Origin: Sordaria brevicollis
Lineage: Eukaryota > Ascomycota > Sordariomycetes > Sordariales > Sordariaceae
Assembly (NCBI GenBank): GCA_033439795.1
Contig: JAUTDP010000014.1
Location: forward strand, 682,001-746,000
Direction: 5' to 3'
DNA: 64,000 bases
In this document: positions 12,097 through 23,060 of the stretch, one piece after another
How positions within the stretch are numbered: position 1 is the stretch's first letter
Layout: every line of letters starts with the position of its first letter
Program-made: the position numbers and the translations under genes
The notes under the pieces: model-generated
Seen by the model: the letters and a program-made list of their open reading frames with translations, nothing else
What the model was told of the DNA's origin: nothing
Databases searched by the model: none

Positions 12097-12764
12097 TATG
12101 ATGCACCTCTAGGAGTTGTTCCTAGTGTGGAATAAAAGGCGATAATGGACAAGGAACAGACAATTCCTCGAATGCTGGAGAGGTTGTCAAGGTGGAAGTG
12201 GTGGTTCGATTCTGTCGGGATTGGAAGCCGAGCATGTACAATAGCGATAAGGAATGCGATAAGGACTTACGTAGTGTACTAGCTCAAGGTGAGGGGAGCT
12301 TCCCGCGCGGTGAGACTCGAGGTGGATGCCAACTCACCGTGGGAAGGAAAAATACCGTAAGATACGTTACACAAGATAGCAGTGTGAAACTTTCAGTTCG
12401 GTCTTCTTGATGACCACTGAAACATCCTAGACTTTATGCAAGGGCTCGACAAATCTCACTGGAACAACACCCGAAGAGGAAATCAAGTTTTCATTCAATC
12501 CTTTTGGTCGAAATTCATTGTCACTTGGAAACAGGTATGTAAGCGAACAAGAGGATCAAGCGGATGGTTTCAGCCGGCTGCTTGACACAAAATGCAGTGA
12601 TACCCTGGAGTTTATGCCTTCGTTTTTGCCCTCACTTATACGTACTTGACTTATGCAACACCTTATTTTCTTTCTTTGAACGTTTGCAATCGTTCTTCTT
12701 CAAAATCTTTGACTGTGTTGGTCAATTTTCTCTTTGAGGCACCCAGAAACAGGATCTGATCAAA
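12097..12764. promoter_or_regulatory. Divergent promoter region between coq4 and the SET gene
   Basis: The 668 bases lie between two outward-facing start codons, so both promoters should be here. Pyrimidine-rich runs precede the SET gene start (12655-12735). No canonical TATA box stands out on either side. Shared regulation is possible but not shown. Confidence 0.55.
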
Positions 12765-14280
12765 ATGGTGAAAAGGAAGCGTCAAGCAGCAGGGAACGAG
12801 AAGGGTATCAAGAGAAAGACCCAAGGAAAAGATCAGAAAAGGTCGTCAAAAATGGAAGCATACGAAGAGCTGCTCGTATGGGCAAAAGACAAGGGCATCA
12901 TTCTCAACGGTGTCGCGCCCCGAAGGATACCCGGTCGAGGAATGGGAATAGTTGCTACTAAGCCACTCAAGGTAACTCATTCTCATCATCTCAAACCTTT
13001 CCATAAGTTCGCTGACAGCCTCTCAGGCAGACACAACCATTCTTACAGTCCCATCAAAAACCCTCCGGACATATGAGACTGTTCACCCTTCAATAGCCAG
13101 GGCTCTACCCAAGGACATCACCATCCACGGCCTCTTAGCTGCCGATCTCGCCTTTGACCCTTCCCCATCCGCTAAATATCGGCAATGGAACGCGGTCTGT
13201 CCCACACGAGATGATGTCTGGGATTCTTTACCTCTGACGTGGGATCACCAACTGCGGAAGTTTTTGACGAAGAGGGCGCTGGACTTGCTTCTCAAGCAGG
13301 AGGCCAAGTTTGAAAAAGACTGGACCATGGTCCAACAGTCCTCATTACTCTCATTGAGGTCAGATGGGGAAGAGGATGAATCCACCAAGGAAGATGGCAA
13401 ATTGAACAAGACAATAACAAGAGATGACTACCTCTACGCCTGGCTCCTCGTCAACACCCGCACTTTCTACCACGAGACGCCCAAGACCAAAAAGTTCAAA
13501 AAGGAGGACAGAATGGTGCTACAACCAGTCGCCGACCTGTTCAACCACACCTCGTACGACCCATCTGCCGATGAAAAAGAAGGCAACAAGAAAACCTGTT
13601 CGGTCGCCTTCTCTCCTACCGCATTCACCATCACCACCACCCGCCCCTATATTGAGGGGGAAGAAGTCTACATCTGCTACGGCAACCACTCCAACGATTT
13701 CTTGCTGATCGAATACGGGTTTCTCTTTGACGAAAATGTATGGGACGAAGTTTGCATAGACGATGCCATCCTCCCTTTACTCGACCAAGCCCAACCGCAA
13801 CTACCACAGCAACCCGCAAAGAAGGTAACGAGGAGGTTAAACGAAAGAGGCAAAAAGGACCCCAAGTCACAAGAGCAACAACCACCAAAGTCAGCCAAAG
13901 ACCTGCTGGAAGAATACGACTTCTTAGGCAATTACAACCTCGACCCGCGTAATCCTACAGGATGTTATCGTACGCAGGTTGCTCTTCGCGCGGTTTCCGC
14001 TCTCGCGGACAATTCCGGTCCAGAAGGCGAGAAGAAGTTCCGCGCTTTTGTTGACTACGGGCAAGATCCGTGGGAGGATTCAGAAGAGGAGCAGAAGAAG
14101 TTGAATGCGATGTTGGCGCAGGCGTTGAAGAGGTGGAGGGGGGATGTGGTTGACGAGATGGTGGCGGGGTTGAAGCGGTTGGAGGAGGTGGATAGGAAGT
14201 GTCATAGGGATATGTTGTTGATGAGGTGGAGGCAGGTTGGGAGGATGGTTGATAGAGCGTTGGAGGAGCTTGAGGGTTGA
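12765..14280 (+). CDS. SET-domain protein lysine methyltransferase (SETD6/Rkm-like)
   Basis: Exons 12765-12971 and 13027-14280 give 486 aa. The intron is GTAACT..CTCAG and both sides are phase 0. The N-terminal 30 residues are strongly basic (KRKRQ, KRKTQGKDQKRSSK), resembling a nuclear or nucleolar signal. The SET fold is split: the first strand motif GRGMGIVATKPL ends exon 1, the substrate-side insertion follows, and the cofactor half shows DLFNHTS (N242, H243) and GEEVYICYG (Y287). This is the layout of the SETD3/SETD6/Rubisco-LSMT class rather than of histone methyltransferases with pre-SET cysteines. A C-terminal helical segment follows, as in Rubs-substrate-binding domains. Members methylate ribosomal proteins, elongation factors or other non-histone targets; which one applies here is not shown. 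A Q/P/K-rich linker (about 330-355) interrupts the C-terminal region. Confidence 0.88.
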
Positions 14281-14524
14281 AGATGGAAGGTAGGTCTTGG
14301 GGAGGTGAAAAGTTTGGCCTGGTGAGGTAGAAAAACGGTGCGAAAAGCCGCCCTGCTATCGGTGTGTTACCATGCAACAACGAACCTGATGAATGTTATC
14401 GGCACTGCTACGACTAAGTGGTTGTACATGAGTGTGAGAGTCCACGATGTTTGGCATGTTTACAATATGCAACATGTTCTTCGAGTCCACACGTCACTTA
14501 TACTACTCACCGAAGCGTCCCAAC

Positions 14525-15176
14525 TCACTGCGCCTTCTTCGCTCCCTGAACAGCCTTCGGTCTATCCGGCCCAAACAACCCCATCAAATACGCGCACCTC
14601 GTCAAGAACAAGAACAACTGCACGCATACACTCGTTAGCTTCACCACCCTTTCATCCCCTCACTGCAAAGATTACCAGTTAGACGAGGGACAAAAACTCA
14701 CAGTAACCCCCAAATTCCCCCAAGTCATCGCATTCCACCCCCTCACATCCACTGTCCCATCCCACCCCAACGCCTCAGCCGTGATCATCATGTGCCCCAC
14801 ATCCGCTATCGCCAGCGCAACCAAATAACTCTTTACCACCTTAATCTCGGAAGACGAATACAAGACCCCGACCCCAACCAGGAACGCCAAAAAGTACATG
14901 TTCCCTAGCTGACGGGTCGTGGTTTGGGAGGCAAGTGGGTATTTGGTGATGAGAGTTCCCGCGGAGGTGGAAAAGGAGAAGGATGGCGGGTGGGAGAGGA
15001 GTTGCTGGTGGGTGAACCAATCGGGAAAAAGGAGGGCGGGGAGGAAGCCGGAGAGTCTGCAAATTTGTTAGTGAGTGTGAGAAGGGGGATGGTGGAGTAG
15101 AAGGGGATAAATACAGTGAGATGGGTTCAAATTTGGTGAAGACGAAGCGCGGAAAGGGTGGGAGTTGGGAGGCCAT
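14525..15176 (-). CDS. Small multi-pass membrane protein (DUF7704-like)
   Basis: Three exons, complement 15115-15176, 14702-15056 and 14525-14617, give 169 aa. Intron 1 is GTATTT..TTGCAG with branch ACTAAC; intron 2 is GTGAGT..GTGCAG with branch GCTAAC. Phases match at every join (2/1, then 0/0). The protein opens MASQLPPFPRFVFTKFEPIS and has hydrophobic spans at about residues 18-30, 73-93 and 100-118, plus LFLFLTRCAYLMGLFG near 140-155, ending in a short basic tail. This pattern (short N-terminus, about four membrane spans, C-terminal TRCAYLxGLFGP) is that of a fungus-specific family of unknown function usually annotated DUF7704. It ends 244 bases from the convergent SET gene and is divergent from vms1, with about 850 bases between the starts. 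The exon structure is by eye, but the C-terminal match makes it fairly secure. Confidence 0.82.
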
Positions 15177-16027
15177 GGTGACGGTGTTGTCGGCGATTAC
15201 GGCTGGTGCTGGATGGATGTTTATTGACGGTGGTTGAGGGGAGTTGAGGAAGAAAATCTGGTCGCCGAAGTGAAGATAAAAATGGTGTATTGGGAAGGGG
15301 TTGGCTATAGCCCAATGCTTGTTTACTTTTGACGGTGTCACTTCAGAGTTCGCGACACGAAACCGCCGTCGCCTCCTTGCTGTCCATCAGGGTCCTCTTT
15401 TTGATCTTTGTTCAGGGTAGGTAGCAATTTACCGAGACGACGAGTGGAATTGGGCGAGCATGGGGACTTGGCATTATGCCTGGATTAGAGCGTCCATCAT
15501 GGAAAGCGTTCAACATTCTCTCAAGACAATTTCAACCCATCCGAGCTACGTTTCGGAATCACAGGTCGGAGCACAACGACATTGAACATTTAATTCTCTC
15601 CAGTGCATTCCCGAGAGCATGGCAATCGTGTGCTGATGCTTTGCATTTCCAGGCGGCATAAAGCCTGAGCCAGAGTACTGAGCCGCTCAGGGTTAGGGCT
15701 TAACCAGCAGTACGTCACCGGAGATGACTCTTATCGGCCAACGACTCCAGCGATAAGAATGCCCCGCTGATGCCCGCCAGGGAACTTTAACTTCCTCGTG
15801 TACATGAAGCACGCCAAAGGCCAACACTCGACGCCAACTGAGAGGCACATGAGACCCTGCAAAAGCACGAAATATTAATATTTGAGGAGTGTCGCCTGGC
15901 CATACACTTTTCACCTTTAAAAACCCACCCACGCCCTCTAATCACTCACCAGAGCAGCCATCACTTCCTCCACCGAACACCGACCATCAAACACCCTCAT
16001 CGCTCATCCTCCATCACACCCAACACA
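15177..16027. promoter_or_regulatory. Divergent promoter region between the membrane-protein gene and vms1
   Basis: About 850 bases between outward-facing starts. A TTTAAAA-type A/T box sits near 15912-15918, about 110 bases before the vms1 start, and the stretch after it (15920-16027) is C/A-rich like a fungal 5' leader. No gene is seen inside. Confidence 0.5.
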
Positions 16028-17974
16028 ATGGCCGGCAACCAGGAAGACCTCCAGCGGAGGCTCGTTTATCTTTACGACATCAACGCCGACATTCTCAACA
16101 ACATCGCTCTCAAGTCAGATGCCCAGATTACGGACGAGCCAGTCGACGAATCCGCCAAGCAGACATCCGATGCCACATCAGTCGAGCCCACAACATCAGG
16201 GTCTCAGGCCAGCTGTTCACTATGCAGCCTCAAGTTCGACAATGTCCAGGAACAAAGGAGTCATTTGAAGACCGATTTCCACCATTACAATCTCAAACAG
16301 AAACTCAACGGCCTTGAACCAGTAACCGAGACCAAGTTCGAGGAGCTCGTCAACAACCTCGACGAAAGCATTTCAGGCTCAGATGCATCAGAGAGCGAGG
16401 ATGAAGAAGAGGGCCAGGATAAAGACACCAACATGCTATCTGCTCTCCTGAAGAAGCAGGCAAACCTTGCAGGGAAAAAGGCCAAGGAAGACGACAATGA
16501 CGATGATAATGAGGGAGCCAAGATGAAAACGTCAAGCGGATCTCAGCCACTGCTCTGGTTCAGCTCCCCTAAGTTGCCAGAAAACTCATACTACGGTGTC
16601 TACAAAGCCATGTTTACCCCAGAAGAGTTGAAAAAGGAGGACGCTATCGTGGATGCCATCAAGTCAAGGCAATTACCACCCATCACCATGGGCAAGCCAC
16701 CAAAGGACGCCAGCGACATGCCACCAAACTACACTGGCAAGCACATCTTCATGTGCATGATCGGCGGCGGACACTTTGCCGCCATGGTTGTTGCTCTTAA
16801 CCCCCGCAAGACCAAGCACGGAACCACTGGACCCCTTAACAAGGAAGCCATCGTTCTCGTTCACAAGACCTTCCACAGGTACACTACTCGTCGCAAGCAG
16901 GGTGGCTCGCAGAGCGCCAACGACAACGCCAAGGGCGCCGCCCACTCAGCCGGTGCCAACCTCCGTCGATACAACGAGCAGGCTCTTGTTGAGGATGTTC
17001 GTGGGCTGTTGGCCGAATGGAAGAACCTCATTGACACATCCGAGCTGCTCTTCGTCCGCGCCACCGGCCTAACCAACAGGAGGACACTGTTCGGCCCCTA
17101 CGACGGACAAGTCCTGCGGGCAAACGACCCGCGCATCCGTGGTTTCCCCTTTATGACCCGACGACCTACCCAAAACGAACTCATGCGCGCCTTCATCGAA
17201 CTCACCAGGCTCAAAGTACGACAGATCGTTCCCGAGGCCGCTGTCCCAGCTGCAGAGTCATCGAAACGACCAAAGAGCCCTTCTAAACCAGCCGCAGCTT
17301 CGAAACCAAAGTTGTCCGAGGAAGAGGAGACGCTGCTCCTACACACCCAACAAATCCAAGCCCTAATCAAGCGCTCCAAGGTGCCCGCCTTGCTATCCTA
17401 CATCAGCACCAACGAGATTTCCCTCAAAAAATTCCGCTTCTTCCCTGCAGACCACCACACACCGACACCTTTGCACCTAGCAGCGTCCCAAAACTCTGCA
17501 CCGCTCGTCACCAACCTCCTCACACGTGCAGGAGCGGACCCGACAATCCCTAACGGCGACGGCCGCACTCCCTTTGAGCTCGCCGGCGACCGCGCCACGC
17601 GTGACGCCTTCCGCGTCGCCCGCTCTGAGCTCGGGGAAGAAGCCTGGGACTGGGACGCAGCCAAGGTTCCCGTGGCACTATCGAGAGACGAGGCGCTGAA
17701 GCGGACGGAGAGGGAAAAGAACGAGGCGAAGGAGAAGGAAGACCAACGAAGAAAGGCGGAGGAGGAGAGGCTGAAGAAGGAAGGACCAAAGGTCAGCAAT
17801 AGCGGGAAAAAGGCAAGTGGAAGTGTGTTGGCGGCTGCGATGAAGTTGACGCCGCAGGAACGAAGGGAGGAGGAGGCGAAGGGATTGACGCCGGAGATGA
17901 AGATGAGGTTGGAGAGGGAGAGGAGGGCGAGGGCGGCCGAGGAGAGGATTAGGAGGATGCAAGGAGGGCAGTGA
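16028..17974 (+). CDS. vms1: Vms1/ANKZF1-type peptidyl-tRNA hydrolase of ribosome quality control
   Basis: A single exon of 648 aa, close to the size of yeast Vms1. In order: a C2H2 finger with C63, C66, H79 and H85; an acidic linker (about 110-165, SESEDEEEG and DDNDDDN); the VLRF1 release-factor-like domain from about 175 to 375, with GGGHFAAMVV near 246-255 and the catalytic-loop GGSQS, whose glutamine is residue 295; two ankyrin-like repeats (TPLHLAASQNSAPLV near 480, GRTPFELAGD near 515); and a C-terminal Cdc48-binding VIM helix ERRARAAEERIRR near the end. Known role: Vms1 cleaves the peptidyl-tRNA bond on stalled 60S subunits and, with Cdc48 and Npl4, protects mitochondria from CAT-tailed imported chains. 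In yeast the key glutamine is also Q295, so the enzyme looks active here. The start is supported by the conserved MAGNQ..L-rich opening and the leader upstream. Confidence 0.95.
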   Translation: MAGNQEDLQRRLVYLYDINADILNNIALKSDAQITDEPVDESAKQTSDATSVEPTTSGSQASCSLCSLKFDNVQEQRSHLKTDFHHYNLKQKLNGLEPVTETKFEELVNNLDESISGSDASESEDEEEGQDKDTNMLSALLKKQANLAGKKAKEDDNDDDNEGAKMKTSSGSQPLLWFSSPKLPENSYYGVYKAMFTPEELKKEDAIVDAIKSRQLPPITMGKPPKDASDMPPNYTGKHIFMCMIGGGHFAAMVVALNPRKTKHGTTGPLNKEAIVLVHKTFHRYTTRRKQGGSQSANDNAKGAAHSAGANLRRYNEQALVEDVRGLLAEWKNLIDTSELLFVRATGLTNRRTLFGPYDGQVLRANDPRIRGFPFMTRRPTQNELMRAFIELTRLKVRQIVPEAAVPAAESSKRPKSPSKPAAASKPKLSEEEETLLLHTQQIQALIKRSKVPALLSYISTNEISLKKFRFFPADHHTPTPLHLAASQNSAPLVTNLLTRAGADPTIPNGDGRTPFELAGDRATRDAFRVARSELGEEAWDWDAAKVPVALSRDEALKRTEREKNEAKEKEDQRRKAEEERLKKEGPKVSNSGKKASGSVLAAAMKLTPQERREEEAKGLTPEMKMRLERERRARAAEERIRRMQGGQ

Positions 17975-19262
17975 CTGAAGTAGGGCGACTGGGAGATGCA
18001 AACAGAAATGGGATATGTAATGGGCGGTTGATGACAATATCTGGAGAGTGATAGTTCGGAAATTGACGAGCTGTTTGCCCGATGAGTCTTACCCGTTTCC
18101 TAGGAGATCTTGTGGTGGTATCATTCGATGATGTCGATGTGTCTTGTTGGCTCTTCCAACCTCGAGCATATCGTCATTTGGATGAGCCAAGATAAGCAAA
18201 CAAGCATTTGATGATACCAACTTCGGGGAGTAATCTTGAGCCTTTGGGATGAAAGTCAGAAGCCCACGTGTAAACCATGCTAGAAGAACCAACTCACCGG
18301 ATCTGACACATGGCTGGAACAACATGGGATGAAAAGGGGGGCTTTGTTGACTGGTATCTGAGATTACGGTAAACAGCCAGTCGGATGGCCAGGTCATCAC
18401 TAGTCATTCCCCAAGACTCAAGAAGAAGAGAGTGACTCTCGATAATTAAGGAGGCACACTTTAGCCTATTTAAGATTGACTGCTCACCCAGTTCCGATAG
18501 ACCTACGAACTTCATGATGGACATCCAGTTTCGCAACAATTATGTCTAAGTAAATAGAACTTATCAGCTTCAGGATGCCATTGCCAGTCATTCCCTTCCT
18601 AGAAAATGTATAAACTGGACTTTAGACTTTCTGTTATCTCAATGGTACCTCTCATCACGATGCATACAAGCTCATTTCAAATTTTGGTAGACCTTAAAGT
18701 ATTCTATTCTAAGTATCCGGGATGTTATCTCAGCCATATACTACTTTCCTCCTTTTGATCTCGTCCACTCGAAGTGCTAGACTGGCTAATGATCCCTCTT
18801 CAAACACCCATTGATTACCGGTGAAGTACTCCAAGTCGGAAATTAACCTTTGATCGGATTCAGGCCCCGAGAACTTCGCTCACTCGTATCATCCCATTCA
18901 CCTCCAACCTTTCCCATCAATCCGTAACAAACGGTCGACGATGGCTCACGGGTTCGGACCCGTCCTCTTGACATCTATATAAAGTCGGCTTTCCCACCAG
19001 TTTAGCTCTTCCGAAATCTCTTCTCTTCAACCCACAACTTCACAAGTACAAGCTACCTACCGACCTTACTTAAACAATCGTAGTCCGCCGACTACAGTCT
19101 AGTCCACCATTCACGAGTACAGCCAACTTGCACTCACGAGATACACCTGTCACGACCTAGTCTCCCTTTTCCAAAGAGTACAGGCAAAGTCTACCAGGTC
19201 CATCCTCACATACCCCAAACCGCATACAACCAGCCAACCTACCACCAGGAACCACCACCACG
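17975..19262. other. Intergenic region with promoter of the downstream frame
   Basis: About 1.3 kb between two genes on the + strand. The first part should be the vms1 3' UTR. The last 290 bases carry a TATA box followed by a C/T/A-rich leader. Nothing in between shows coding character. Confidence 0.55.
18975..18984 (+). promoter_or_regulatory. TATA box CTATATAAAG
   Basis: A near-consensus TATA element about 280 bases before the ATG at 19263, followed by a pyrimidine-rich leader without ATG-led long frames. It fits a promoter with a leader of about 250 bases. Confidence 0.6.
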
Positions 19263-21365
19263 ATGTGCCTCGAAAAGCGCAAGCTCTACACCGTCTGCGG
19301 ACACATCTCCTCTGGCGTGCGCGTCTGCCAAAAGCAACGCGATCTAAATGACGCTATCGAAGCCGCTGTCGATTTCTCTCGTCCTGGTAACGGCGCCTCT
19401 ACATCGAAGAAGCTGTTCTGCTGTCCCCGGCTCTCCAAAATTATCAACCCGCGGACTGCCTGTGAGCGTCCATATCCTTACTTCACCGAGACACGCCTCG
19501 GTTTCTGCGGCCGCTGCCAGGCTTACTACCGGAGCACCTGCTCTGCCATCTTTCCTGCTTTGTTTCCTCCGCGTACCACTGCTGGTGAGGAAGAGTCGGA
19601 AATCGACCCGCTCCAAAATGACCAGGCCATTCTCGCGTACTAGAGGTACAAGAATGTCCATGGTTGGAATGAACCTGTCGATGCTGAGACTGTGCCTGGG
19701 AAGATCATCTTCGCCGGGATTGCGAGTCCTGGCATGAACGAGGAGGAAGTCAGAGAAGACCCTAAGATGATGAGGTGCGAAATCGCCATGTTGGGAAGAC
19801 TGGTGCCCTTCACGGGGGAGGATGTAGGTGGGGCTATTATGAAGCTGGAAAATCTTAGGTTGAAGACTTTGGTGTGGGGTGAGGAGGGGAGGAAAAGTAG
19901 GGAATGGAAGGAGGGTTTGGGAGAGAGAGAGATGGTTTGGGAGAGGGAGGGTGATGATGAAGAGGAGGAGTGGGAGGATGTGGATGAAGAGGATGAAGAC
20001 GAGGAAGAGACGGATGAACAGACTGAGACTGACTCTCAGAAGACTGTCACGACCACGGCCACGGCCACAGACTCGGACGAAGCCGATGAAGTCGTCAACA
20101 GGGCGTTGATCTCGTCGTACCACGATGTACTGGCGAGACTCGCTTACGATACCACAGAGATCCCGTCTGTCATTCCCACCACGTCTGAAATCCAGCGGGA
20201 AAGAGAACGGCTCCTTTCTCTGGTTGAAGAAAGGAGGAACAACGGACACGTTCATCCCCTTAGGGCAAACCCAGTTACTGAACTGGATTACAGTACCAAC
20301 CTCCGCGAGCTAGGGCAACCTGAAGACAGGCCTTCCAGCACCGAAGATATATACTACGAGTGTCATGGACTATCCGATATCCCCGAGGAGCGTTCCTCTG
20401 AATACACCAAGTCACAACCGTCTAGGGAGTTGACTTCTCAACCGTCCATGGGCTCACTTGCCGAAACGGTCAAACAATCGCCCACAAAGAAAGAGAAAAC
20501 CGCCTGTTCTCCGGTGGCACAACCAACTTCGATCACCAAAGACCAGACCCATTCCGTTCGGTTGACGAAGAGTAACCTGGCCCGTTTCTGTGGCCCAGAA
20601 GCCCTCGAAGAAGATAAGGCGCCGGCCGCTTCGACCAAACCAACACTTACCAACCCAGGCGTCGCCGGCGAGATCCGGCCGCTAAACAGGCTTTCACCGT
20701 TCGCCCTGGCCGCTACTCTCACCACCTCCGACGAGTTGGTCAAGTCTGGCTCTGCTCTACGAGACTGCGCACAAGATGCGTCTCCTGTTGCTTCCTCCGC
20801 CCAAAAGCAGCCTCTCCCCGTCGACCCCCCGAAAGATGCCACCGCCTCCGATGTCATGGCCGCGAACGTGACTACTCGCTCAATTCAGTCGTGGGAGAAC
20901 TTCACAATCTCCACCCCTTCCCAATCCCTCCGTTCATCCATCCAGTCCTTCCGGACACAAAGATATTCCATGCCGTTCGTCCCTCCCGCGCCTCGATCGG
21001 AGATCGGTATCGGCGAGCGTGATACCTCCACGCAGGAAACCCTTCGCCAGTTCGGCCTTACAACCACCAGCTTAGACCAGGACCAGTCCCTATCCCCGAA
21101 TAACTCTGGCCAAACCACCCCCCGCGTTAGACGCAGAGAAGGATTTTCTTCTTCTTCTTTCCAATCTCTGGTTGGAACCCGTCTGCAGGCTCTCAATGAA
21201 GATATTTATCTTCGACCCAAGCAACCCATTGCCGGTGGTAGCAGTGGTGCGTCTGGTTCCCGGGCCAGTTCTGGGTTGGGAGCGTCGGTGTTTGGGGAGA
21301 TGGCGAAGGGGGTGGCGGAGAGGGAAGACAACAAGAAGCTCGATGAAGGAAAGGGAAGGGAGTGA
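19263..21365 (+). CDS. Cys-rich N-terminal, low-complexity protein; frame broken by one TAG
   Basis: One reading frame of 701 codons runs from ATG 19263 to TGA 21363-21365 with a single internal stop, TAG at 19641-19643 (codon 127). Codons between that stop and the next ATG are also open, so the two halves look like one gene. The first 126 residues carry a cysteine/histidine pattern (C2, C12GH14, C22, a CC pair, FCGRC near 100) seen in a large group of uncharacterised fungal proteins. The second part has an acidic EEEEWEDVDEEDEDEEE block (about 235-250) and then long S/T/P-rich disorder. No intron that removes the TAG and keeps frame could be found. Options: a true short 126-aa protein, a mutated allele (TGG to TAG would be a RIP-type change), stop-codon readthrough, or a sequence error. 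The family function is unknown. It ends 262 bases from the RIP-mutated element. Confidence 0.7.
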
Positions 21366-21622
21366 GCGTGAGCGTGAGACTACCTCCAGAACTGGAAGGA
21401 GATAGAAGATGGTGACCTGAGAGTACGAGAGGAAGGAGCGAATAGGGTGAAAATTTGGGTTGCGGATTGAGCATGTTGCTACTTGGGGAAGGTACAGCCA
21501 ATTATTGGAGGGGGAAGGAGAGGAGGGCACGGTACCTGTAAGTACGAAGGTGCCCATCCGACTTCGGAAGAAAAGAAAAGGGAAAGTGAAGACTGCCCCA
21601 CTAAGCAGCGAGCACCACAGCT
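21366..21622. other. Short spacer between the broken frame and the retrotransposon
   Basis: Normal base composition right up to the target duplication, so the AT-rich damage stops at the element edge. It presumably holds the 3' UTR of the upstream frame. Confidence 0.5.
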
Positions 21623-21627
21623 TAATC
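21623..21627. repeat. Left target-site duplication TAATC
   Basis: Five bases directly before the left LTR. The right partner at 27255-27259 reads TGATC, differing by one G/A transition, which is the kind of change RIP makes. Five-base duplications are typical of Ty1/copia integration. Confidence 0.75.
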
Positions 21628-21819
21628 TGTCAGATTGCATAGTAAAGTGGATATCGTAATTGAGGGTTAAAAAAAATTAATGTATGTATTCAGAAGAATT
21701 CTATAGAACCCGAGTTGGGGGTGCCCAAACTATTAAGAAAGTCTACAGCTAGAATCTAGTAGCTAGAGCGCCTTACGTAAGCCGGTTTCTATTAATCGAA
21801 TCTACCTTCTAATTTAATA
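21628..21819 (-). repeat. Left LTR (3' LTR of the element), 192 bases
   Basis: It begins TGTCAGATT and ends in the mutated form of AATCTGACA (AATTTAATA). Aligned by eye without gaps to the right copy, it differs at about 26 positions, all transitions. Its outer (left) part is the better preserved. Confidence 0.93.
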
Positions 21820-21830
21820 TACCTCCCTAA
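21820..21830 (-). other. Polypurine tract of the retrotransposon
   Basis: Read on the minus strand this is TTAGGGAGGTA, directly next to the 3' LTR. This is where the plus-strand primer of reverse transcription lies, and it supports the minus orientation. Confidence 0.6.
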
Positions 21831-22199
21831 ATATAATCTATTTCCTAAAATAAATAAATTTAAAACTATTTATACAAAACTAATTACTCCTCCTCATTTA
21901 TTTCTTTAATCTTTAAATATTCTACCCGCTAATAACCTTCTTTATTTCGTATAGAATTTATCCTTATTAACCTCCTAAATTCCTAATATTTCTTTACGGT
22001 TAATACTTTAATTATACCGTCTATAGGCATTTTTAAAATTTCGAAATATTATACTTTAATTATCTTTACCTATATTTCCTACTTTAATTAATATTAATAA
22101 ATATCGATATAGCGGAATTTAATTATTAATTTTAAAACCTCTATATTTAAAATTCTAAATATTTAAATATTATTATATTTGAGAATTAGGGTAAAGTTA

Positions 22200-23060
22200 G
22201 AGAATTTTAATATAAAACCTCTAAATAGCCTTATAATATATAGTATTTCCTTAACGACGTTAAAAAGGGCTACGAATTCTACTTCGGTTATAAAGGTAGT
22301 TACTATTAATTATTTAAAAGTTCTTTAATAAATAAATCTATTATACATTTTTACCGTAAAACTTTAAGAATTTTTACGGTCGATGGAATTATCGGTAAAA
22401 GAAGCGTTAAAAGTAAATTAAAGTTTAATATCTCTTTTATAATATAAAGCCAAATTTATAATAGTAAAGAGGTAATATAATACTTTATTTATAGCTTTAT
22501 AATATTCTAATCCTAAATTATAATTATATTTAGTAAATCGATTAGCTACAAAAGTAATATCTAATCTAGTAATAATAATAGCGTAAAATATAAACTTAAT
22601 TTTAATTTAATATCGATAAATAAATTAACCAATAACTTTACAATTATAAAGCATTAATTCGATATTATTTATTAGGATTTAAATAATACATTTATCGTCG
22701 GCGAACCTATAAATTTTTTAAAAATATAACCGCTAAAATAATTAAATTTTATAAATTTTACGATCGCGGATTACTTCAATACCTAAGAACTACTATAATT
22801 CCTCTCTTCTAATTAAATTATACCGGGACTATAAAATCTTTATATATTACCGGGCAATTTCCTCCTTAATAAAATAATAATAAAAAATAATATTATTAAT
22901 ATAATAAAAGATTAAAACACTATTATTAATTAAAATACAAGGATTTTTAAAGATTACGTAGAACTTTAGGGCTTTAAATATCTTTATAAACTCTTATTAT
23001 TATAATAATAGGGAACGACGAAAATTATATAATATTTTAAGGATTTTAAATACCTTCCCC
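22200..23060 (-). pseudogene. Decayed copia reverse transcriptase and RNase H
   Basis: The minus-strand translation keeps copia landmarks despite stops: LYNFRRS (the usual ALYGLRQ-type block) near 23.0 kb, FYYINNIIF at about 22,880-22,909 where an active enzyme has the YVDD box, DITFVANRFTKYN near 22.54 kb, and TEVEFVALFN near 22.29 kb. The changes from the family norm (V to I, D to N, A to V, S to F, W to stop) are those produced by G-to-A and C-to-T transitions. The catalytic aspartates are lost and multiple stops are present, so it is dead. The gag and integrase parts to the right (23.1-27.0 kb) are too mutated for me to place. Confidence 0.88.
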
